From positions 1-12,196 of the forward strand of contig JAFZDV010000219.1 of the NCBI GenBank assembly GCA_017560955.1: DNA of 12,196 nucleotides, read 5' to 3'. The notes under the pieces are model-generated. The model was not told the DNA's origin. It made no database searches and saw only the letters and a list, made by a program, of their open reading frames with translations. The stretch is from Anaerotignum sp. Lineage in GTDB: Bacteria; Bacillota; Clostridia; Lachnospirales; Anaerotignaceae. This document shows positions 1-6,788 of the stretch, piece after piece (position 1 is the stretch's first letter; every line of letters starts with the position of its first letter). The position numbers were made by a program, and so were the translations under genes.

Positions 1-1542
1 AATAGGCTGACCGCCGCCGCCAACACAGCCGCCGGGACAAGCCATCACTTCCACGAAATCATAATGAACTTTGCCTTCTTTCAGTTTTTCGATCAGTTTG
101 CGAGCATTGCCAAGACCGCTGACAACAGCACATCTTACAGGAATGCCTGCTACTTCATATGTTACTTCACGGAGGTCGGGTTCTGTGCGAACATCCTTGA
201 AGGCATCGGCATCAGGGTTTTCACCTGTCAGCGCATACACAGCTGTACGAAGTGCCGCTTCCATAACGCCGCCTGTTGCACCGAAAATCACACCGGCACC
301 TGTATGTGTACCCATAGGAGAATCCAGTGCTTCTTCTTCCAGATAGTGAGGATCGATATGGTCTGCACGCATCATGCGTACCAGTTCTCTTGTAGTCAGT
401 ACCACATCCACATCAGGGCCATATTCCCCTCTCATAGTAGGCAGTTCTGCCTCTGCTTTCTTCGCTACACAGGGCATGATGGAAACCACACAGATTTTTT
501 CGGGAGCAACGCCCAGTTTTTCCGCCAGCCAGGATTTCGCAACAGCACCGAACATCTGCTGAGGGGATTTTGCTGTAGAAAGCTGACTGGTCAGTTCGGG
601 ATACTGGCTCTTCAGGAAACGAACCCAACCGGGACAGCAGCTGGTAAACATGGGCCAGCGCACCAGTGCACCGCTTTTCAGCCTGTGCAGGAATTCATTT
701 GCTTCTTCCATAATCGTCAGGTCCGCAGCAAAGTTTGTATCATAAACATAATCAAAACCCAGTCTGCGCAGTGCTGCTGCCATGCGCTCCATTGTGGCTT
801 CTTCGCGTTTCAGACCAAAATACTCACCCCATGCAGTTCTGACTGCAGGTGCCACCTGAACCACTGTAATTTTTTCTTTTGCCGCCATAGTCAGACGTAC
901 TTTTGCTGTGTCATCACGCTCTCTCAGACCACCTGTAGGGCAATGAGTGATGCACTGACCACACAATGTACATTCAGAATCCTTGATCACTCTGTTGTCA
1001 GAAACGTCGATACGGGTACGGCTGCCTGTGCCGGCCAGATCCCATACACCCAATGTCTGCACTTTTTCACAGACCTGAACACAGCGCATACAGCTGATAC
1101 ATTTATTGAAATCACGGTACAGAGGGAATGTCTTTGTCCACTGGCTGCGGATACCTTTATACAGCTGTGTTTCAAAAGGAATTTCAAACAGTCCCAGATC
1201 ATTGGAAATATTCTGCAGCTGACAGTTGCCGCTTCTTACACAGGTAGCACATCTGCAGTCATGCTGAGACAGGATCAGCTGTACATTCGTTCTTCTTGTT
1301 GTTCTTGCACGGGGAGAATTGGTATGAACTACCATACCTTCTTTTACATGGTTATTGCAGGCAGTAACCATGGCTCTTTCCCCTTCTACTTCTACACAGC
1401 ACACACGACATGCTGCGATTTCGTTGATATCTTTCAGATAGCACAGATGAGGGATTTCGATATTGACTGTTTTTGCAGCCTCCATGATCGTTGTACCTCT
1501 GGGCACCTGCACATTCTGTCCATCGATCGTCAATCTTACCAT
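1..1542 (-). CDS. hydA: [FeFe] hydrogenase, catalytic subunit (C-terminus cut by window edge)
   Basis: Reversible H2 production/oxidation enzyme, cytoplasmic (no signal peptide or membrane segment seen). The 514 visible codons show, in order: a plant-type [2Fe-2S] domain (C34, C45, C48, C62), a His-Cys [4Fe-4S] site (H94, C98, C101, C107), two ferredoxin clusters (C148/C151/C154/C158 and C191/C194/C197/C201), then the H-cluster domain with TSCCPGW (C302 likely proton relay, C303 ligand), MPCVAKKAE (C358, E364) and MACPGGCVGGGGQP (C502, C506). Residue numbering runs a constant three ahead of clostridial CpI, so roughly 60 C-terminal residues probably lie outside the window. The ATG at 1542 is chosen because AGGAGGGAGG sits eight bases upstream and the N-terminus begins directly with the ferredoxin fold. 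It overlaps the upstream flavoprotein gene by 7 bases, implying translational coupling and a shared complex. All active-site residues in view are intact. The physiological electron donor is inferred from the neighbour. Confidence 0.97.
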   Translation of the reverse strand, partial: MVRLTIDGQNVQVPRGTTIMEAAKTVNIEIPHLCYLKDINEIAACRVCCVEVEGERAMVTACNNHVKEGMVVHTNSPRARTTRRTNVQLILSQHDCRCATCVRSGNCQLQNISNDLGLFEIPFETQLYKGIRSQWTKTFPLYRDFNKCISCMRCVQVCEKVQTLGVWDLAGTGSRTRIDVSDNRVIKDSECTLCGQCITHCPTGGLRERDDTAKVRLTMAAKEKITVVQVAPAVRTAWGEYFGLKREEATMERMAAALRRLGFDYVYDTNFAADLTIMEEANEFLHRLKSGALVRWPMFTSCCPGWVRFLKSQYPELTSQLSTAKSPQQMFGAVAKSWLAEKLGVAPEKICVVSIMPCVAKKAEAELPTMRGEYGPDVDVVLTTRELVRMMRADHIDPHYLEEEALDSPMGTHTGAGVIFGATGGVMEAALRTAVYALTGENPDADAFKDVRTEPDLREVTYEVAGIPVRCAVVSGLGNARKLIEKLKEGKVHYDFVEVMACPGGCVGGGGQPI

Positions 1543-3371
1543 TCTGTATTCCTCCCTCCTCTGAAACTGCCGAAGCCGAAGTGGTCACAGCGCAGACAAC
1601 GGCTTGCTTCCTGTTTCGCTTCTTTTTTGCTCATACCTTCTACGACCAGATTGAAATTGCCCTGACAATCAGGTGTACAATGGCTTTTCAGGTTTACTCT
1701 GCCGCAGGGAGGTGTATTTGTAAGGTGAGAGGCAGGAATTTCTACATCTGTACTGATTTTATGGTCAAAACCTAAGTACGCATCAATATTGGCTGCTGCA
1801 ACCTTACCTGCTGCAACGGCACGGATAACAGTGGAAGGACCGGAAACGGCATCGCCGCCAGCGAAAACGTTATCTACATCCGCAACAGAAGATGTATCTT
1901 CTGCCTGGATCATACCTTTGAATGTCTTGATACCGATAGCTTCGAAAGGACGAGCATCGATAGCCTGACCGATGGCAACAATGACATAATCGCATTCGAT
2001 ACGGAATTCAGGCACATCAGCAGAGATAGGTTTAGGTCTGCCATCTTTGCCATAAGGGCCAATGATCTGAGGAGTTGTCCACAAAGCAGCAACCTTGCCT
2101 TCTGCATCTTTTTCAATACGGGCAGGTGCCTGCAGGGGCAGGATCTGGCAGCCTTCTGCCATTGCTTCTTCAATTTCTTCCGCAAGAGCAGTCATATCAT
2201 CTACACGACGACGGTATACACAAGTCACACTTTCTGCACCCAGTCGTTTTGCAGTTCTTGTTGCGTCCATGGAAACATTGCCGCCGCCAATTACACAGAT
2301 TTTCTTACCTGTGAAATCAGGAATATCGCCTTCACCGATACGACGCAGCAAACCTACTGCACTGACAACGTTAACTGCATCTTCCCCTTCGATACCCAGT
2401 TTTTTGTCATTATGGGCACCGATGGAAATATATACTGCATCAAAACTTTTCTGGATATCTTCCATAGAAACATCTTTACCGATGGAGACATTCGTGATTA
2501 CTTTAATTCCGGAAGACATGATATGATCGATATCTCGTTCCAGAATATTATGGGGCAGACGGTAGTCGGGAATACCATAGCGGAGCATACCACCCAGCTG
2601 AGGTCTCTGTTCATAAACAGTTACCTGATGTCCCATCTGTGTCAAATAATAAGCAGCAGTCAGACCACCGGGGCCACCACCGATGATACCCACTGTTTTT
2701 CCTGTAGATGCCGCAGGTGCAGGTGCAGACATAGGCTCTGCATTGTCAACAGCAAAGCGTTTCAGGCCACAGATATTGACAGCATCATCTACCATACTGC
2801 GTCTGCACTGAGATTCACAGGGATGCTCACATACATAGGCACAGGAGGAAGGAAAAGGATTATCTTTACGGATCAGTTTCACTGCATCGTTGTAACGACC
2901 TTCACGCACCAATGCTACATAACCGGGTACATCCACATGAGCAGGACAGGCGGATACACAGGGAACAGGATGTTTCAGGGAGGCGATGCAGCGGCCATGC
3001 TGTACATGTTCCACATAGTCTTCACGGAAACCACGGATCCCCTTCAGAACCATATGTGCCCCTTCATAACCAATGGCACAGTCAGCAGAATCCGCAATAA
3101 CTTTTGCTGTTCTTTCAATCGTATCAATGGTTTCCAGGGTCGCTTCCTGGTTTATTACTTTTTCAATGAGGTCTGCCAACTGACCCAGGCCAATACGGCA
3201 TGGTACACACTTACCGCAGGTCTGTGCATGGCAAAGACGCAGATAACTTAAAGAAATATCTACCGGACAAAGGCCATAAGCACTGGCATGGATACGGCGT
3301 TCCATATCCTGATGCAGCCCATCCAGAACGGTTTGGGCGCGTCCGGGCGTTTCAATGGATAAACGGCTCAT
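1536..3371 (-). CDS. NuoF-type iron-sulfur / GltD-like NAD(P)H flavoprotein, partner of the hydrogenase
   Basis: Predicted cytoplasmic electron-transfer flavoprotein of 611 residues. Residues about 30-125 match the C-terminal iron-sulfur domain of NuoF: C52-x2-C55-x2-C58 followed by C98 in SADCAIG. The FMN/NADH part of NuoF is absent. Residues about 126-210 are the Fe-S region found at the N-terminus of GltD/NfnB-like proteins (C138, C142; C177-x3-C181-x3-C185-x3-C189). Residues 228-254 form an FAD-binding Rossmann motif (GIIGGGPGG), 358-388 a second nucleotide-binding motif (VIGGGNVSMDA) with YRRR suggesting NAD(P)H, and GGD at 505-507 closes the flavin site. A CLRC pair at 592-595 may hold another cluster site. 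The start at 3371 has AAGGA about nine bases upstream and agrees with the N-terminus I recall for this family. It is the first gene of the hydrogenase operon and overlaps the hydrogenase. Family recollection: such proteins accompany [FeFe] hydrogenases in Clostridia. NADH versus NADPH preference and electron bifurcation are not decided by the sequence. Confidence 0.92.
   Translation of the reverse strand: MSRLSIETPGRAQTVLDGLHQDMERRIHASAYGLCPVDISLSYLRLCHAQTCGKCVPCRIGLGQLADLIEKVINQEATLETIDTIERTAKVIADSADCAIGYEGAHMVLKGIRGFREDYVEHVQHGRCIASLKHPVPCVSACPAHVDVPGYVALVREGRYNDAVKLIRKDNPFPSSCAYVCEHPCESQCRRSMVDDAVNICGLKRFAVDNAEPMSAPAPAASTGKTVGIIGGGPGGLTAAYYLTQMGHQVTVYEQRPQLGGMLRYGIPDYRLPHNILERDIDHIMSSGIKVITNVSIGKDVSMEDIQKSFDAVYISIGAHNDKKLGIEGEDAVNVVSAVGLLRRIGEGDIPDFTGKKICVIGGGNVSMDATRTAKRLGAESVTCVYRRRVDDMTALAEEIEEAMAEGCQILPLQAPARIEKDAEGKVAALWTTPQIIGPYGKDGRPKPISADVPEFRIECDYVIVAIGQAIDARPFEAIGIKTFKGMIQAEDTSSVADVDNVFAGGDAVSGPSTVIRAVAAGKVAAANIDAYLGFDHKISTDVEIPASHLTNTPPCGRVNLKSHCTPDCQGNFNLVVEGMSKKEAKQEASRCLRCDHFGFGSFRGGRNTEW
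1551..1560 (-). promoter_or_regulatory. Ribosome binding site of the hydrogenase gene
   Basis: On the minus strand this reads AGGAGGGAGG, eight bases before the ATG at 1542. It lies inside the last codons of the upstream flavoprotein gene, so ribosomes finishing that gene would re-initiate on the hydrogenase. Confidence 0.85.
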
Positions 3372-3391
3372 ACATTTTCCTTCTTTCTATA

Positions 3392-3417
3392 TGTATACAC
3401 AGAAATACACTGTATTT
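3392..3417 (-). promoter_or_regulatory. Candidate operator: two palindromes in the hydrogenase leader
   Basis: AAATACA-C-TGTATTT (3403-3417, perfect around one central base) and TGTATACA (3392-3399, perfect) lie between the predicted transcription start and the ribosome binding site. On the plus strand they share ATACAC at 3395-3400 and 3405-3410, ten bases apart, that is one helical turn. A repressor bound here could block the polymerase. The binding protein is unknown: the site does not match the Rex consensus. Confidence 0.35.
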
Positions 3418-3420
3418 GAT

Positions 3421-3450
3421 TCAAGGACATTTTTAAAGTTTTGTTCTTGA
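3421..3450 (-). repeat. Imperfect inverted repeat in the hydrogenase leader
   Basis: On the minus strand TCAAGAACA (3450-3442) and TGTCCTTGA (3429-3421) can pair over nine bases with one mismatch around a 12-base loop, right at the predicted 5' end of the transcript. It could be an mRNA-stabilising hairpin. No uridine tract follows, so it is not a terminator. Confidence 0.3.
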
Positions 3451-3457
3451 TAACTGG

Positions 3458-3485
3458 ATTATACCACTTCTGAAATAAAAGTCAA
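3458..3485 (-). promoter_or_regulatory. Sigma-A-type promoter of the hydrogenase operon
   Basis: On the minus strand, TTGACT (3485-3480) and TATAAT (3463-3458) are separated by 16 bases, with an extended -10 (TGG directly before TATAAT). Transcription would start near 3451 and leave a leader of about 80 bases before the ATG at 3371. This is the best promoter match in the window. Confidence 0.8.
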
Positions 3486-3520
3486 CGTTGCATGGGTCAC
3501 ATCTGTCCCACTCCGGATAA

Positions 3521-3551
3521 ACAAAAAGCATTATCCGAAGATAATGCTTTT
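3521..3551 (-). terminator. Rho-independent terminator of the signalling operon (UUCG loop)
   Basis: A 12-bp perfect stem, 3524-3535 paired with 3540-3551, encloses a four-base loop. On the minus strand the core reads GCATTATC-TTCG-GATAATGC, the very stable C(UUCG)G tetraloop, and the RNA then runs into TTTTTGTTT. It lies about 75 bases past the STAS gene and upstream of the hydrogenase promoter, separating the two operons. The opposite strand also ends in TTTTGTT, but no plus-strand gene needs it. Confidence 0.85.
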
Positions 3552-3567
3552 GTTCAATACATTACTC

Positions 3568-3594
3568 AGTTATATCTTCTTTAAAAATATAACT
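3568..3594 (-). repeat. AT-rich inverted repeat after the STAS gene
   Basis: AGTTATAT (3568-3575) and ATATAACT (3587-3594) form a perfect 8-bp stem around 11 bases, between the STAS stop codon and the main terminator. It lacks GC pairs and a uridine tract. It may protect the 3' end of the transcript or be chance in AT-rich DNA. Confidence 0.3.
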
Positions 3595-3626
3595 TTATTC
3601 ACAGGTGTTCTCGCCTGAAGATGTTA

Positions 3627-3923
3627 TCATTCGATCACCAGAATATCTGCAAAGCCAGTCATTTCAAAAACTTCCATAACTTCTTCACAAACATTTACCA
3701 CCTTCATGGAACCGATTTTCTGCATTTTTTTCTGTGCACCCAGCAGAACACGAAGACCCGCACTGGAAATATACGCAAGGCCTTTCAGATCAAGGATCAG
3801 ATCTTTTGTGCCCTGGATATCCTCATTGATTGTTTTATCAAGTACGGGAGCAGTTGTTGTATCCAGTCTGCCTGTGATTTCAATAATAGTTTCTTCTGCG
3901 TTTCTTTTCATTTCGATATTCAT
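3627..3923 (-). CDS. Anti-sigma factor antagonist (STAS domain, RsbV/SpoIIAA type)
   Basis: A 98-residue single STAS domain, the usual length of RsbV or SpoIIAA. In partner switching, the unphosphorylated protein binds an RsbW-type kinase/anti-sigma factor and frees its target; the kinase phosphorylates it and a PP2C phosphatase resets it. The phospho-acceptor motif is YISSAGLRVLL, with Ser54 in the position of the conserved serine of RsbV (DSTGL). The C-terminal helix (VFEMTGFADI) is typical. The gene starts 15 bases after the phosphatase/kinase gene; that gene's TAA overlaps the AAGGGAG ribosome binding site (3940-3934), ten bases before the ATG, so the two are translationally coupled. It is the last gene before the terminator. 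The presumed phosphatase and kinase are in the upstream gene. The downstream target, a sigma factor or another effector, is not in the window. Confidence 0.93.
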   Translation of the reverse strand: MNIEMKRNAEETIIEITGRLDTTTAPVLDKTINEDIQGTKDLILDLKGLAYISSAGLRVLLGAQKKMQKIGSMKVVNVCEEVMEVFEMTGFADILVIE

Positions 3924-3938
3924 AATAATACATCTCCC

Positions 3939-6776
3939 TTATAATTTTTTAATCATTGTCAAAACATTTTCGCTATTTTCATAGGCATAAGTTACGAGAT
4001 CCATTGTTTTCTTTGTAATGAAAATCCCAAGACCACCGATTTCACGTTCCTCTGCAGAAAGTGTGATATCAGGATCTGGCTTTTCCAATGGATCAAACGG
4101 AACGCCTTTATCAGCCATACGGAATGTGATCTCGCGACTTTCTTCATCAAAACAGATGCCGAAATTCACATCACCATCGCTGTCACCGTAAGCATAGTGT
4201 GCAACATTGACGAATACTTCTTCAATGGCTACGCAAACTGCCATCTGAATTTTCATTGGGCATTCATAATTCTCCAGCATTTCCTCAACAAAGCCAAGTA
4301 CATCTGGTAATGCATCAACCTTTGCAGGGAATGTTTTATTCGTCATAAGTTCACCTCTTTTTTGGGGTTTATAGTCAAATATCAGCATTGTAATATCATC
4401 GAACTGTGGTGCTTCTCCCACAAATTCATCAATATCAGCCTTCAATGCAGGTAAAAGTTCTGTTGCTTCCACAGCAGCATTCTTATTCATAAAGTCCTCT
4501 AAGCGGGGTTCTCCATAAAGTTTGTTTTCTGTATTTGTAGCTTCTGTTACACCATCTGTATACAGGAATATTCTATCACCGGGACAAAGTGTAAGTTCAT
4601 TGGCGCGGTAACGAATCCCCTCCATACCTGCAAGAACAAAGCCTGCACGAGATTTCAGATACTCAAAGGAGCCATCGGCGCGTTTCAGCAGAGGAGGATT
4701 ATGTCCTGCATTGGCAAATTGCATTTCCCCTGTTGTAATATCGATGATCCCCATCCATGCAGTAACAAACATACTGGATTCATTATTTTCACAAAGTTTT
4801 TCATTCGCCTTAGAGAAAATTTCATTTACGGCCATGCCTCTTTCCGCCAGATCCTTAATGATGGTTTTTGCAGTCATCATAAACATTGCTGCAGGGATCC
4901 CCTTACCCGAAACATCGGCAGCAAGAAAAGCAACCGTTGTATCATTGAGTTTATAGAAATCATAGAAGTCACCGCCAACTTCTTTTGCAGCGATCATCTG
5001 TGCATAAATACTGTAATCATCACCTATCGGGAAATTTGTCGGAAGTGCAGAAAGCTGAATCTGCTTTGCATATTCCAACTCTTTATCAATACGTGCTGCC
5101 GCTTCAGCAATATAGCGTTTCAATGTAGAAACCGTTGTATTGATATCATCTGATAAAGAGGAAAACTCTTCATTAGAGCGTACATCTACAGTCACATTCA
5201 GGTTACCATTTGTGATCTGTCCAAGAGTATCATTGATTTTCTTCAGGTTATTAATGATAACACGTTTGATCAGTATGTAAATAAACACAAACAGTGTTGC
5301 AAATATAAGAACCTGCATGAAAATACTGGTATAGATCGAAGCATCTCTCATAAACATCGCTTCTGCTTCAGGCATCGCTGTAATGATACAGTAGCCTTCT
5401 ACAAACTTGAAGACATACATATATTTTTCGCTCAGATCCGTTTTACCATCGACAATATCTGCATAATAAAGTGCTGTTGCTGTTTTGCCCTCTTTCATCT
5501 CATCAGGAGGGTCGATCCCGATAGAAGAAATGTGCATACCTGCATATTCATTTTCGGTCAGCATACGTAACTGCGCATTGCATACAGCAACGAAACCTCT
5601 ATTGCCAACATGACGATTTTTCGTAACATCGACTACAAATCCATTCAGCATCTGATGGAACTGCTCTGCGTCATATCCCACCTGAATAAAACCACTATCA
5701 GAAAGCCTTACAGCTGCATATTTTCTCCATACAGTTTCATCTATGCCTTTGGGACGATATTCCTGTACGAAAGACTTCTGGGCTTTCATCATGTCAACAA
5801 ATTCCCTGGACTGCTCTTTGCTGTTCATGTTGTAACTATTGATAACATCTTTTTCGGTGGAGTTAATGATCCAGCCATCAGTGTTTACAACATTGATCTC
5901 TACAACATCATATTTTTGGGCAAGATCATCTAACGAAATATTCTTATTTCTTTCATATTCCCACCTCACCTGTTTTGCGATACCAAGGAGCTGCGCATCG
6001 GACTTTTCCTGGATATCCGCTTCAACATCATTCATCGCAGTCGTAAATACTTCCTGTGTTTCGATCCGCACCATTCCATTCTGCAGGATATAGGTAAATG
6101 TACTTGTAACACAATAAGCAATTACGATACATACCAGAAGCCAGCGCTGAAAAGTATGTGCAATACGTTCACTACCCTGTTTTCTGGTAAACTTCTCATG
6201 ACTTAAAATGGAAACGATGATGATAGCAAAACCAACTGCTGCAGCATTACCAAGGATCATTGGAATCGTAGCACCCTTAACAAATTCAAATGCATAAGAA
6301 GAGTTATCCATATTAGTCAGGAATATCAGGATCATATGAATAACTTCACACACGACTGCAATACAGATGCCATATCCCCATGTAGGCTTCTTATCATCAA
6401 ACATCAGTTTTCTCAGTCCTGCTGCCATAAAGCCGGCAAGAATGGTAGCCATAGTACATGCAAGCTGTGTATAGGTACCGCCGCCCCAGTACACGGAAAA
6501 CCAACGGTAAAGACCCCCGATAAAGCCGGAAATAATGCCTGCAGGAGCACCAAACACAAGGCCTGCGATCAACGGTGCTGCATCACGAACATTTACAACC
6601 GTTCCAAGCCAGTTCACACCATAACCCGATGCAAAGGCAGAAACACAGCCGAACAGAATACCAATGATGCTCTGTTTTTTCATATATGATAATTTATTTG
6701 CAGCAATATGTTTATCTGACAGATATACCGCCAGTACAAGGATGCAGTTGAGTAATATTGGAACAATCAATCTCAT
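3939..6776 (-). CDS. Membrane sensor with 5TM-LytS, HAMP, SpoIIE-type PP2C phosphatase and fused RsbW-type ATPase
   Basis: 945 residues. Residues about 1-195 are hydrophobic helices resembling the LytS 5TM domain (NVRDAAPLIAGLVFG at 62-76). A helix at 211-232, an extracytoplasmic region of about 245 residues (235-480, possibly Cache-like) and a helix at 482-504 follow, then HAMP plus coiled coil (505-575). The PP2C/SpoIIE phosphatase (about 585-803) keeps the metal-binding acidic residues in GGDFYDF (D603, D606), ADVSGKG (D621), DGVTEA (D741) and DD (793-794). Residues 811-945 are a GHKL ATPase like RsbW (E853 and N857 in the N box, DKGVPFDP at 889-896, GGLGIFI at 914-920). It probably senses a signal and sets the phosphorylation state of the downstream STAS protein. 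The start is fixed by AAGGAGGTGG (6790-6781), overlapping the preceding TAA. Odd point: Met811 has its own ribosome binding site and lies just after an A6 tract, so this may be two genes whose boundary was lost (see findings). Confidence 0.9.
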   Translation of the reverse strand: MRLIVPILLNCILVLAVYLSDKHIAANKLSYMKKQSIIGILFGCVSAFASGYGVNWLGTVVNVRDAAPLIAGLVFGAPAGIISGFIGGLYRWFSVYWGGGTYTQLACTMATILAGFMAAGLRKLMFDDKKPTWGYGICIAVVCEVIHMILIFLTNMDNSSYAFEFVKGATIPMILGNAAAVGFAIIIVSILSHEKFTRKQGSERIAHTFQRWLLVCIVIAYCVTSTFTYILQNGMVRIETQEVFTTAMNDVEADIQEKSDAQLLGIAKQVRWEYERNKNISLDDLAQKYDVVEINVVNTDGWIINSTEKDVINSYNMNSKEQSREFVDMMKAQKSFVQEYRPKGIDETVWRKYAAVRLSDSGFIQVGYDAEQFHQMLNGFVVDVTKNRHVGNRGFVAVCNAQLRMLTENEYAGMHISSIGIDPPDEMKEGKTATALYYADIVDGKTDLSEKYMYVFKFVEGYCIITAMPEAEAMFMRDASIYTSIFMQVLIFATLFVFIYILIKRVIINNLKKINDTLGQITNGNLNVTVDVRSNEEFSSLSDDINTTVSTLKRYIAEAAARIDKELEYAKQIQLSALPTNFPIGDDYSIYAQMIAAKEVGGDFYDFYKLNDTTVAFLAADVSGKGIPAAMFMMTAKTIIKDLAERGMAVNEIFSKANEKLCENNESSMFVTAWMGIIDITTGEMQFANAGHNPPLLKRADGSFEYLKSRAGFVLAGMEGIRYRANELTLCPGDRIFLYTDGVTEATNTENKLYGEPRLEDFMNKNAAVEATELLPALKADIDEFVGEAPQFDDITMLIFDYKPQKRGELMTNKTFPAKVDALPDVLGFVEEMLENYECPMKIQMAVCVAIEEVFVNVAHYAYGDSDGDVNFGICFDEESREITFRMADKGVPFDPLEKPDPDITLSAEEREIGGLGIFITKKTMDLVTYAYENSENVLTMIKKL
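4344..4358 (-). promoter_or_regulatory. Internal ribosome binding site and start codon for the RsbW-like domain
   Basis: Inside the long phosphatase reading frame the minus strand reads AGAGGTGA (4358-4351), then ATG at 4346-4344, about seven bases from the AGAGG core. The ATG is in frame (Met811) and opens a 135-residue RsbW/SpoIIAB-sized domain. This suggests the kinase is, or was, translated as a separate protein, possibly alongside the fusion. Confidence 0.65.
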
Positions 6777-6788
6777 CCAGCCACCTCC

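Noticed and set aside
64..1665. 533-codon open frame on the plus strand opposite the hydrogenase
   Set aside because: It is the antisense shadow of the hydrogenase: the opposite strand encodes every expected cluster motif. The product is Cys/His/Phe-rich with no recognisable domain, and no ribosome binding site precedes it.
2412..3251. 279-codon plus-strand frame opposite the flavoprotein gene
   Set aside because: Antisense to a clearly functional NuoF/GltD-like gene; composition typical of a shadow frame and no start signal.
3421..3500. Rex operator at the hydrogenase promoter
   Set aside because: No TTGTGA/TTGTTA-N-TCACAA/TAACAA-type palindrome is present around the -35/-10 region or leader.
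4357..4366. Programmed -1 frameshift site (A AAA AAG) at the phosphatase/kinase junction
   Set aside because: The heptamer exists, but its codon register is wrong for the X XXY YYZ rule in the reading frame, and I see no downstream stimulatory hairpin. An indel or polymerase slippage on the A tract explains the junction more simply.
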